From assembly GCF_040706555.1 (NCBI RefSeq), contig NZ_JAPDRH010000002.1, forward strand, positions 1,532,674-1,596,673: a stretch of 64,000 nucleotides of DNA, given 5' to 3'. Below, piece by piece: positions 43,294-50,886 of this stretch (the first letter of the stretch is position 1; each line of letters starts with the position of its first letter). The stretch comes from Lentisalinibacter salinarum (lineage in GTDB: Bacteria > Pseudomonadota > Gammaproteobacteria > Steroidobacterales > Woeseiaceae). The position numbers and the translations under genes were made by a program. The notes under the pieces were generated by a model. It did no database searches, had not been told where the DNA came from, and saw only the letters and a list, made by a program, of their open reading frames with translations.

Positions 43294-43969
43294 GACGACG
43301 AACCCGGCCGCCGACCTGGATATCCGCGTCATCCCGGTGACGCCGCTGCAGCAGAATACCTCCCTCCTCTGGTCGCGCCGGACGAAGGAGGGCGTGTTCG
43401 TCGATCCGGGCGGCGAGACGGAGCGGCTGCTGGCCGCGGCCGCCGAGTTCGGCGTGAAGATCGTCGCGGTCTGGCTGACTCACGGCCACATGGATCATGC
43501 CGGCGCCGCGGCGGAGATCGCCGAGCGCGAGGGCGTGCCGGTGATCGGGCCCCACGAGGACGACCAGTGGCTGCTGGACGAGATCGAGGCCCAGGGGGCA
43601 CGCTACGGCATCAGCGACGGCCGCAACGTGAAGCCGGATCGCTACCTGGACGATGGCGATACGCTGGAGCTGGCCGGCGTGGAGTTCCGGGTGGTGCACT
43701 GCCCCGGCCACACGCCTGGGCACGTGGTCATCTACCAGCCCGAGGCGAAGATCGCGTTCGTGGGCGACGTTCTGTTCCGGGGTTCTATAGGGCGCACCGA
43801 CTTCCCGCGCGGCGATCACGCGCAGCTCATCGCCTCCATCACGCAGAAGCTCTGGCCCCTGGGCGAGGACATGCGTTTCGTGCCCGGGCACGGGCCGGCG
43901 AGTACCTTCGGGCAGGAGCGCCGTGACAACAGTTTCGTCGCCGACCGGGTGCTGGCGGCGGGAAGCTGA
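43286..43969 (+). CDS. MBL-fold metallo-hydrolase (YcbL/type II glyoxalase-like)
   Basis: 227 residues. Zinc motif THGHMDHAG (HxHxDH), second His in HCPGHTPGHVVIYQ, Asp in AFVGDVLFRGSIGRTDFPRGD, and last His in MRFVPGHGPAS. This is the YcbL-type glyoxalase II-like branch that hydrolyses thioesters such as S-lactoylglutathione. The GTG start at 43286 overlaps the YghU-like gene, supporting a shared glutathione-linked role. Confidence 0.9.
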   Translation: MTETTNPAADLDIRVIPVTPLQQNTSLLWSRRTKEGVFVDPGGETERLLAAAAEFGVKIVAVWLTHGHMDHAGAAAEIAEREGVPVIGPHEDDQWLLDEIEAQGARYGISDGRNVKPDRYLDDGDTLELAGVEFRVVHCPGHTPGHVVIYQPEAKIAFVGDVLFRGSIGRTDFPRGDHAQLIASITQKLWPLGEDMRFVPGHGPASTFGQERRDNSFVADRVLAAGS

Positions 43970-44014
43970 GCGCCACGAATCCCACCGGCCCCGCTGCCCG
44001 CACTGTCGGACGGC

Positions 44015-44989
44015 TCAGTCGACCGGCTGCACCCGGATGCCCGCCGTAAGAAGCACACCGTCGACCGGCTCGCCGTCGACGCGCAATCCCGTGAACCGTA
44101 CCGGCAGTCCCATGCCGTTGAACAGGTCCGCCGAGTCCTGCAGGTGGAAGTGCAGGTGGGGCTCCGTGCTGTGGCCGGTGTGTCCGCAGCGCCCGATGAC
44201 CTGACCGCGGCACACCTGGTCTCCCGCCGACACCGTGATGCTGCCGCGGATCAGGTGCGCGTACAGGCCGTATTCGCCCTCGGCGTGTTCGATGAGCACG
44301 TGGTTGCCGACGAAGTTCCGCGCCAGGAAGTCGCAGATGCCCCAGCCGAGGAACGGCGCGGTGCGGACCCTGCCCTCGACCGCGACCACCCGGCCGTCGG
44401 CCGCGGCCAGGATCTCCTGCCCGTAGCAGTAGTAGTCCCCGGACCGGGTGCCGCGGCCGGTGTGGCGGCGGTACTCCTCGTCCGCCTGCACGAAGTCGAG
44501 TGCGTAGCGCTGGCCGAGCACGTCCCAGGAATGGGAGGTGGCGGGCGTCGTGCCGCCGTTGTACAGGAGCCATTCGCCGCGGAACGGCAGGCTGTAGTCC
44601 ACCTTCGTCCGGTAGCCGCGGCCGTCGTCGCCGCTGCGGCGCTCGCGCGCCTGCAGCCCCAGGTTGCCGACGAGCTGGCGCACGATCTGCGCGAGCTGGA
44701 ACGGGTTCAGCAGACAGAACAGATTGGATACCGTCCAGACGGCGACGAGGCCCGGCTGGCCCAGCCTGCCGACGGGGCCGGAGGTCGGGAGTTCGGTCGG
44801 ATCGATCGCGGGTTCCGCCTCGTCCTCGCCGCTTTTGCCGCTCTCGCCGCGACGGCGCCAGCGATTCACCAGCCAGTAGAAGACCAGGTAGAGCCCGATG
44901 ACGGCGAGCCCGGGCACCCGGTAGCCGGCGCCGTATTCGGTGACCAGCGCGACGGCCAGGGTCAGCGCAAGTGCGGTGACGATGGTCAT
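44015..44989 (-). CDS. M23 family peptidase (LytM-type), membrane-anchored
   Basis: 324 residues. Two N-terminal membrane segments (about 1-15 and 25-42) and a possible third near residue 85 are followed by the M23 core: SHSWDVLGQRYALDF (HxxxD), NHVLIEHAEGEYGLYAHL and EPHLHFHLQD (HxH). Family members cleave peptidoglycan cross-bridges, although some are non-catalytic. Zinc ligands look complete. It lies 4 bp behind the prolyl-hydroxylase-like gene and is the last of a four-gene minus-strand operon. Confidence 0.87.
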   Translation of the reverse strand: MTIVTALALTLAVALVTEYGAGYRVPGLAVIGLYLVFYWLVNRWRRRGESGKSGEDEAEPAIDPTELPTSGPVGRLGQPGLVAVWTVSNLFCLLNPFQLAQIVRQLVGNLGLQARERRSGDDGRGYRTKVDYSLPFRGEWLLYNGGTTPATSHSWDVLGQRYALDFVQADEEYRRHTGRGTRSGDYYCYGQEILAAADGRVVAVEGRVRTAPFLGWGICDFLARNFVGNHVLIEHAEGEYGLYAHLIRGSITVSAGDQVCRGQVIGRCGHTGHSTEPHLHFHLQDSADLFNGMGLPVRFTGLRVDGEPVDGVLLTAGIRVQPVD

Positions 44990-44993
44990 GGTG

Positions 44994-45971
44994 TCAGGTC
45001 GGATACTCCCTGATCCACTGCGAGAACAGCCATTTCTCGCCGGCGGTCGGCGGCAGCCCGGCGTGCCGGGTGGCCGGGTCGGGCCGGCCGTTCCCGTCGA
45101 CGTTCGAGAACAGTATGGCGTCGCCCTTCCCGCCGCGATAGGAATACCCGATCTCGGGGAAGTGGGTCTCCCCGCCCTCGAATTCCTGATTCAGATAGAT
45201 GAGGAAGGTCTCCGCGCGCTGGCCCCGCTGGGCCAGCTCCAGGAGGTAGGCGGGCTCGTCCGGGTCCAGCCAGTCGTAGTGGTCGGCGAAGGTCTGGCCG
45301 GGCGCATAATGCAGCACCTTCGGTACCTCCATCGCCCGGTCGGGCCGGCCCGTGGCGGCGGCGATGCGCGCGCGCAGCACGAAGGTCAGTACGCCCGAGA
45401 TCTCGATGTCGAGGTCGCACTGGGAGTTGGTGCGGCGGGAGTCCTCGGTGGTGCCGCCGGTGGTGCTGTCGTAGATGGTCGCCCGCTCGAGCCGCCGGCG
45501 GGCCCGCTCGACGAGCCAGTCGCCGACCGCGGGGGAGACGAAGGACTCGATGGTGCGGATGCGCGGCGCCTCGCGGACGGTCGTGCCCGTCGGCGGCGAG
45601 AGCCAGTCGTCCAGATCGATGGCGGCGCGCAGCGCGGCCCAGTCGTCCGTCTCCGCCGGAGTCCCGGCGGGCCCGGCGGCCAGAATGCCGAGCGAACTGC
45701 GTGCCGCGGCGGAGCCGAGTTCCGCCGCGCGCCGGAGGCGGTCGAAGGCGATGTCCCAGTTGCGTGCGCGCCAGAAGCCGGAAGCGGCGATGGTTGCGGC
45801 GAGCCAGGCGGCGTCCGGGTCGCCGGCCTCGGCGGCCTGCTCGATCAGTGCGACGCCGCGGGACGGATCTGCCGGACGGCCGCGGCCGGTGAGAAGCTCC
45901 AGGCCCACGCGGGCCGTGGCACGGGCATCGTCGCCGGATGCTGCGCTCTCGTTGCCGTCGGTATCGGGCAT
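44994..45971 (-). CDS. SEL1-repeat protein with prolyl 4-hydroxylase (2OG-Fe(II)) domain
   Basis: 325 residues. The first ~110 hold TPR/SEL1-like helical repeats (GVALIEQAAEAGDPDAAWL, AFDRLRRAAELGSAAARSSLG). The C-terminal half is a P4Hc double-stranded beta-helix with iron ligands HYDWLDPD (HxD) and RHAGLP (distal His), and Lys in AGEKWLFSQW for 2-oxoglutarate. It likely hydroxylates a Pro, Lys or other side chain of a protein or peptide. The SEL1 repeats may recruit the target. It sits in an operon with M23, carbamoyltransferase and AGCS genes. Confidence 0.87.
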   Translation of the reverse strand: MPDTDGNESAASGDDARATARVGLELLTGRGRPADPSRGVALIEQAAEAGDPDAAWLAATIAASGFWRARNWDIAFDRLRRAAELGSAAARSSLGILAAGPAGTPAETDDWAALRAAIDLDDWLSPPTGTTVREAPRIRTIESFVSPAVGDWLVERARRRLERATIYDSTTGGTTEDSRRTNSQCDLDIEISGVLTFVLRARIAAATGRPDRAMEVPKVLHYAPGQTFADHYDWLDPDEPAYLLELAQRGQRAETFLIYLNQEFEGGETHFPEIGYSYRGGKGDAILFSNVDGNGRPDPATRHAGLPPTAGEKWLFSQWIREYPT

Positions 45972-46004
45972 GGTCCGGTCGGGCCTCTCGCAGGGCTCCC
46001 CAGT

Positions 46005-48011
46005 CTAGGCGCGGAAAGAGATCATACGCCAGCGCCGGAACTGGGCGAAAAGACGGATCAGGAGGGTATCCGTCATGGGGCCGAGTGTGCGCCGCAGCCG
46101 GTCGAACACCACGTCGGCCGGCGTCCCGCCGTCCATGGCGCCGGCCAGCAGCACGTCGAGCACCCGGACGACGGTCTCATCCTGCAGGCCGAAGGTGTGC
46201 GGCCCCCAGGGTGTCTGCACCTCGAAGATCACGGCCACCCCCGACCCGCGCCGCTGCACCGCTTTCGGGCGGGTGAGGAAATACGGCCGCAGGTCGCCCA
46301 GCGCGCGGTAGCCGGGCTTCTTCGTCACCACGGCCTCGTCGAACACGCACGCGTCCAGGTCGGTGAGCAGCAGGCACCACAGGGCGTCTTCCGGCGTCTC
46401 CACGATGGGCTCGCCCATGACGTTGAAGGAGGTGTTGAGCAGTACCGGCACGCCCGTGCGCTCGCCGAAGCGGCGCACGAGGTCGTAATAGCGGCCGTTC
46501 GCCTCGCGGGTGACCGTCTGCACCCGGCCCGTGCCGTCGACGTGGACCACGGCCGGCACCTCGGTGCGCCGCTCCTCGCGGAATGCCATCACCCGCAGCA
46601 TGAACGGACTCGCCGGGTCGGTGCCGTCGAGCTCGAACCAGTTACCGGCTTCCTCCAGCGGCAGCACCGGCGCGAACGGGCGGAAGGCCTCGCGATGCTT
46701 CACCCGGGCGTTGAGTGTCTCCTTGGCGTCGGGGCAGCGCGGGTCGCAGAGGATGCTGCGCTGGCCGAGCGCCCGGGGGCCCAGTTCAGAGGGGCCGGTG
46801 AACCAGCCGATGATGCTGCCGCCGGCGAGCAGGTCGACCGCTTCTTCCACGGCATCGGTCGTCTCGCGTTTGATGATGGCGGGCGTGTCCTCGATGGCGC
46901 GCGCGACCTCGGCTGCGCCGTAGACCGCGCCGAAGCCGTCCCGCTCCAGCGCCCGCGGCGTGTATTCGCCGGTGAGATGCCAGAGGCCATGATAGGCGGC
47001 GCCGACGGCGGGTCCCGAGTCTTCGGCAGCCGGCATGACGTAGACCCGCTCGAAACCACCTTCGCGGATCATGCGCTCGTTGGCGACGCTGTTCAGCGCG
47101 ACGCCGCCGGAGTAAACCAGATTGCGGCTGCCGCAGAGATCGCGGGCCCGGGCGACGAGGTGCAGCAATGCCACCTCCAGCGCGTTCTGCACGGAAGCGG
47201 CCAGGTCTGCGCAGGCCTCCCGGTCGTCCGGCCAGCGCTGGCCGGCGGTAAACAGGCGGGGGACGTCGTCGGAAAAAAGGAAGCGGCCGTCCCGGATCTC
47301 GAAGAACTCGGCGGCGGGGATGGTCGGCTTGCCGTAGGGAGCGAGCCCCATCACCTTGCCGGCCTCCATGGGGTCGCCGAAGATCTGCTGCGCCGCTGCG
47401 GAGAAGAGACCGCCGAGGCTCGCGAAGCCCGGCATCGAGGCGCCAGCCGGCGCGGGCTTCAACCAGCGGCCGCCCTCGGCCAGGTGCTTTTCCACGGCGG
47501 TGAGCGACGTGCCCTCGGATCGATACAGCGAGGTGGTCTCGCCGCCGCTCACGCCGATGTCGACGATTGCCGCCCGCTCGTCCGCGGAGAGATCGCTGTC
47601 CGGCGATCCCATGCCGTCGACCACGAGGTTGGCGGCGTCCCCGAACCCGGACGTGGCGAAGGCGCTCGCCGCATGGCCCGCGTGGTGGGAGAGGGTGAGA
47701 ACCGGGGTGCCGCGGGTATTCACGGCGAGGTCCGGATTGGCGCTGACGTCGTTCTCCGCCAGTCGGGTGTCGCTCTGCGCGCAGAGGACGACGAGGTCGA
47801 GGTCCGCCGCAGTGATGCCGCCCTGGTCGAGGCAATAACGGATGGCCAGCGACGGCCGTGCGCCCTGCAGGCGGGCCCGCTTCTTGCCGGCGAGCCGCTC
47901 CTCCTGCATGGCCGCCACGATGCGGTCCCCGTGCAGCAGACAGGCGGCGCCGTTGTGCGAGGCGCTGAGACCCAGTACCCAGGGCGAGTCCGTGTTGCGA
48001 TCCCGCGCCAT
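46005..48011 (-). CDS. Carbamoyltransferase (NodU/CmcH/TobZ family)
   Basis: 668 residues. N-terminal Kae1/TsaD-like domain: VLGLSASHNGAACLL, AMQEERLAGKKR, LTLSHHAGHAASAF (metal-binding His) and LVVDGMGSPDSD. C-terminal YrdC-like/NodU domain with GPSELGPRALGQRSIL, a conserved carbamoyl-transfer motif, RPFAPVLPLEEA and LLNTSFNVMGEPIVETPEDAL. These enzymes transfer carbamoyl from carbamoyl phosphate through carbamoyl-AMP to a hydroxyl, as in antibiotic and Nod-factor tailoring. No biosynthetic cluster is visible, so the acceptor is unknown. It lies between the AGCS symporter (8-bp gap) and the hydroxylase (33-bp gap). Confidence 0.92.
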   Translation of the reverse strand: MARDRNTDSPWVLGLSASHNGAACLLHGDRIVAAMQEERLAGKKRARLQGARPSLAIRYCLDQGGITAADLDLVVLCAQSDTRLAENDVSANPDLAVNTRGTPVLTLSHHAGHAASAFATSGFGDAANLVVDGMGSPDSDLSADERAAIVDIGVSGGETTSLYRSEGTSLTAVEKHLAEGGRWLKPAPAGASMPGFASLGGLFSAAAQQIFGDPMEAGKVMGLAPYGKPTIPAAEFFEIRDGRFLFSDDVPRLFTAGQRWPDDREACADLAASVQNALEVALLHLVARARDLCGSRNLVYSGGVALNSVANERMIREGGFERVYVMPAAEDSGPAVGAAYHGLWHLTGEYTPRALERDGFGAVYGAAEVARAIEDTPAIIKRETTDAVEEAVDLLAGGSIIGWFTGPSELGPRALGQRSILCDPRCPDAKETLNARVKHREAFRPFAPVLPLEEAGNWFELDGTDPASPFMLRVMAFREERRTEVPAVVHVDGTGRVQTVTREANGRYYDLVRRFGERTGVPVLLNTSFNVMGEPIVETPEDALWCLLLTDLDACVFDEAVVTKKPGYRALGDLRPYFLTRPKAVQRRGSGVAVIFEVQTPWGPHTFGLQDETVVRVLDVLLAGAMDGGTPADVVFDRLRRTLGPMTDTLLIRLFAQFRRWRMISFRA

Positions 48012-48019
48012 CGATCCCC

Positions 48020-49525
48020 TCAGCCGCCCGCGTTGGGCGTCCTGCGCAGCCGTTCCCGCCAGAACTCCGCGTTACGGATGCCGAGCTTCTCCGGGTCGAA
48101 GGTGTAGCGCTCGACCCCGGCCCGGCGCTGGCGTTCGTAGTCCCACAGGGCGGTCATGGCGGGGTGTGCCCGGAAAAACAGGATCAGGATGGCGACGATG
48201 TTCAGCCACGCCATGAGCCCGACGCCGATCTCGCCGAGCCCCCAGGCGAGGCTCGCCGTACGTACCGCGCCGTAGAACACCGAGGCCATCAGGGCGAGTT
48301 TCAGGATGGTGAGCTCGTAGGGAATGCGGAAGAAACGCCGCAGGTAGGCGACGTTGGTCTCCGCGATGTAGTAGTAGGCCAGCAGCGTCGTGAAGGCGAA
48401 GAAGAAGAGCGCGATGGCCACGAAGGGTTTGCCGAAGCCCGGCAGCGCACTCTCCACCGCGAGTTGCGTGAAGGTGGGCGTGTTCGGGTCGATGGCGGCG
48501 TCCACGAAATGGAAGCCGGCCAGGGGCGTGCCGTTGCCGTCGACGACGTTGTAGGAGTTGGTGATCAGGATCATGAAGGCGGTGGCCGTGCACACCAACA
48601 GGGTGTCGACGTACACGGAGAATGCCTGCACCAGCCCCTGCTGCGCCGGGTGGTCAACCTCGGAGGCAGCGGCGGCATGAGGGCCGGTTCCCTGACCCGC
48701 CTCGTTGGAGAAGATGCCGCGCTTCACGCCCCAGAATACCGCGCCGCCGGTGACGGCCTCGATGGTGAAGGCATTCTCGACGATGAGGCCCACGATGCCC
48801 GGCAGTGCCGAAGCATTCATGATCACGATGCCCACCGCGGTCACGATGTAACCGAGCGCCATGAAGGGCACCACCACCTGGGTGAAGTGGGCGATGCGCT
48901 TGACGCCGCCGAAGATGATGAAGCCCAGCACGGAGACCACGGCGACTGCGGCGCCCAGCTTCGCGTAGCTGACGGTGCCGAGCCCGGTGGTGAGTGCGGC
49001 GCCATTGCCGAAGGCCAGTTCCACGGCGTTGCCGATGGCATTCGACTGCACGCCCGGCAGCAGAAGGCCGGTGGCGATGATGGTGGTGACGGCGAACACC
49101 CAGGCATAGGACTTCAGGCCCATCGCCTTCTCGATGTAGAAGGCCGGGCCGCCGCGGTACTCGCCCTCTTCCTCTTCCTTGTAGATCTGGCCGAGCGCGG
49201 ACTCGATGTACGCCGTCGCCGAACCGAGGAAGGCGACGATCCACATCCAGAGCACGGCGCCGGGCCCGCCGAAGCCGATGGCGGCCGCCACGCCGGCGAT
49301 GTTGCCGGTGCCCACTCGGCCGGAGAGTGAGACCGTCAGGGCTTGGAAGGAAGAGATGCCGCGCTTCGACTCGCCGCCGGCGAACAGCAGCCGGACCATC
49401 TCGCCGAACAGCCGTACCTGCACGAAGCGGGTGAGCACCGAGAACAGCAGGCCCGCGCCCAGGCACAGGTAGACGAGCGGTGCGCTCCAGACGAATCCGT
49501 TTATGGCGTCGACGATCTGCTGCAT
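48020..49525 (-). CDS. Alanine/glycine:cation symporter (AGCS family)
   Basis: 501 residues from the ATG at 49525 (MQQIVDAINGFVWSAPLVY); an in-frame ATG at 49606 would add an odd 27-residue tail. About eleven membrane segments. Family motifs: GVAAAIGFGGPGAVLWMWIVAFLGSA, GGPAFYIEKAMG, FGGVKRIAHFTQVVVPFMA, and NEAGQGTGPHAAAASEVDHPAQQGL, which is the AGCS signature. Imports Ala/Gly with Na+. It is first in the run with carbamoyltransferase, hydroxylase and M23 peptidase and divergent from arsR. Confidence 0.93.
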   Translation of the reverse strand: MQQIVDAINGFVWSAPLVYLCLGAGLLFSVLTRFVQVRLFGEMVRLLFAGGESKRGISSFQALTVSLSGRVGTGNIAGVAAAIGFGGPGAVLWMWIVAFLGSATAYIESALGQIYKEEEEGEYRGGPAFYIEKAMGLKSYAWVFAVTTIIATGLLLPGVQSNAIGNAVELAFGNGAALTTGLGTVSYAKLGAAVAVVSVLGFIIFGGVKRIAHFTQVVVPFMALGYIVTAVGIVIMNASALPGIVGLIVENAFTIEAVTGGAVFWGVKRGIFSNEAGQGTGPHAAAASEVDHPAQQGLVQAFSVYVDTLLVCTATAFMILITNSYNVVDGNGTPLAGFHFVDAAIDPNTPTFTQLAVESALPGFGKPFVAIALFFFAFTTLLAYYYIAETNVAYLRRFFRIPYELTILKLALMASVFYGAVRTASLAWGLGEIGVGLMAWLNIVAILILFFRAHPAMTALWDYERQRRAGVERYTFDPEKLGIRNAEFWRERLRRTPNAGG

Positions 49526-49605
49526 GCGAGGTACCGGGCCTGCGGGCGAAGGCAGGATTCTATCGTGCCCGGGCACCGGCATGCCCGGCAGGGGAGAGCA
49601 CACCA

Positions 49606-49642
49606 TTGACTGGTATCAATATGTCGATTATTCTCGACATAT
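49606..49642 (+). promoter_or_regulatory. arsR promoter with an ArsR-type operator over the -10 box and start codon
   Basis: TTGACT (-35, 49606-49611), 17 bases, TATTCT (-10, 49629-49634). A perfect 9-bp inverted repeat, ATATGTCGA/TCGACATAT with a 6-base centre, covers 49619-49642. The right arm ends in the ATG of arsR (49641). A start site 6-8 bases after the -10 would fall on the A of the ATG, so the mRNA is probably leaderless. The symmetric repeat fits an ArsR dimer site that blocks RNA polymerase and hence autorepression. Confidence 0.65.
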
Positions 49643-49988
49643 GGAAATCAAAGCCGCCACACGATCGCTCGCCGCTCTCGCCCAGGAAAGCAGGCTCTCG
49701 ACGTTCCGCCTGCTGGTGCGTGCGGGCGGTGACGGCATGCCGGCCGGTGCCATTGCCGAGGCGCTCGGCATACCCCACAACACGCTGTCGACCCATCTCT
49801 CCACGCTGGCGAACGCCGGGCTGATCCGCTCGCGGAGGGAGGGGCGCAGCATCATCTATCGCGTCGATTTCGACGGAACCCGGGCATTGCTCGGCTTCCT
49901 GCTGGAAGACTGCTGCCAGGGCGCGCCGGAGGTCTGCAACCCGGTGCTGGACAGCGTCCTGGCGGACTGCTGCAGCGCTGCCCCCTGA
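49641..49988 (+). CDS. arsR: ArsR-family As(III)-responsive repressor
   Basis: 115 residues. Winged-helix DNA-binding domain: LAQESRLSTFRLLVRAG, then AIAEALGIPHNTLSTHLSTLANAGLIRSRREGRSIIYRV. The C-terminus carries Cys91-Cys92 and Cys99 (CCQGAPEVC), the As(III) site used by Acidithiobacillus-type ArsR proteins, plus a further pair Cys110-Cys111. Binding of As(III) should release it from the operator that overlaps its own start. First of three plus-strand genes. Confidence 0.9.
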   Translation: MEIKAATRSLAALAQESRLSTFRLLVRAGGDGMPAGAIAEALGIPHNTLSTHLSTLANAGLIRSRREGRSIIYRVDFDGTRALLGFLLEDCCQGAPEVCNPVLDSVLADCCSAAP

Positions 49989-50001
49989 GGAGGAACCCAA
50001 C

Positions 50002-50445
50002 ATGAAACGCCTGCACGTCAATCTCAGCGTCGAGGACCTCGACGCCTCCGTCCGTTTCTACTCGAAGCTTTTCGCGGCCGAGCCGGGCGTGCTGAAGGCC
50101 GACTACGCCCGCTGGATGCTGGAAGACCCGCGGGTGAACTTCGCCATCAGCACCCGCCAGTCCGGCCGGGGCGTGAACCATCTGGGCATCCAGGCCGAGG
50201 ACGACGGCGAACTGGAACAGGTCTACGCGCGCCTCCGGGAAGCCGGCGGCCCCGTCCTGGACGAGGGCGAGACGACCTGCTGCTATGCCCGTTCGAAGAA
50301 GCAGTGGATCAGCGATCCCCAGGGCGTGTCCTGGGAGACGTTTCTGACCCGCGGCGAGTCGGCAGTCTATGGTCACGATGGTGACGACAACGCGCAGTCG
50401 ACCACGCCGCCGGCGCAGGACCACGTTCGCCGTCCCTGCTGCTGA
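50002..50445 (+). CDS. arsI: ArsI-type organoarsenical C-As lyase (CadI/ArsI VOC family)
   Basis: 147 residues, vicinal-oxygen-chelate fold. Iron ligands of the ArsI family are in place: His5 (RLHVNLSV), His60 (GVNHLGIQ) and Glu112 (SWETFLT). Cys93-Cys94 in ETTCCYARS is the vicinal pair that binds trivalent arsenic. ArsI cleaves the carbon-arsenic bond of methylarsonite-type compounds to As(III), releasing inorganic arsenite. The C-terminus ends in an extra CC pair. It starts 13 bp after arsR with an AGGAGG site. Confidence 0.9.
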   Translation: MKRLHVNLSVEDLDASVRFYSKLFAAEPGVLKADYARWMLEDPRVNFAISTRQSGRGVNHLGIQAEDDGELEQVYARLREAGGPVLDEGETTCCYARSKKQWISDPQGVSWETFLTRGESAVYGHDGDDNAQSTTPPAQDHVRRPCC

Positions 50446-50450
50446 GCGCC

Positions 50451-50879
50451 ATGTCCGCAACGGATGCGACGAAACGGGTGCTGGTCCTCTGCACGGGTAA
50501 CTCCTGCCGCTCCGTGATGGCGGAGGCGCTCATCAACCGGCTGGGCGAAGGTCGTTACCGGGCATCCAGCGCCGGCAGCCGCCCGGCGGGTTACGTGCAC
50601 CCGAAGGCCATCGAAACGTTGCGCCGCCACGGCATAGATTCGGGTAAACCGGTCAGCGAATCCTGGGATGCGTATGCGGACGAGGCGTTCGACTACGTGA
50701 TCACGGTCTGTGATTCGGCCGCCGCCGAGACCTGCCCCGTATTCCCGGGCGGCTACACGAAACTGCACTGGAGCACGCCGGATCCGGCGAAGGCCGAGGG
50801 TACGGACGCGGAGATCGACGCCGCCTTCGAGCAGGCCTACACGATGCTGAAAGGGCGCATCGAGCGGGAGCTGCCATGA
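50451..50879 (+). CDS. arsC: Arsenate reductase, LMW-PTP (thioredoxin-type)
   Basis: 142 residues. The P-loop reads VLVLCTGNSCRS with nucleophile Cys14 and Arg20 (CX5R), and the later redox cysteines Cys87 and Cys95 in VITVCDSAAAETCPVFPG match the thioredoxin-coupled ArsC group. Reduces As(V) to As(III). Its TGA at 50877-50879 overlaps an ATG (ATGA) followed by an opened frame of about two dozen codons, which does not look like a gene. No arsenite efflux gene (arsB, acr3, arsP) follows. Confidence 0.92.
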   Translation: MSATDATKRVLVLCTGNSCRSVMAEALINRLGEGRYRASSAGSRPAGYVHPKAIETLRRHGIDSGKPVSESWDAYADEAFDYVITVCDSAAAETCPVFPGGYTKLHWSTPDPAKAEGTDAEIDAAFEQAYTMLKGRIERELP

Positions 50880-50886
50880 ACGCCGG

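Noticed and set aside
44940..48107. 1055-residue plus-strand frame
   Set aside because: Antisense to the P4H and carbamoyltransferase genes; low-complexity Arg/Gly/Ala composition.
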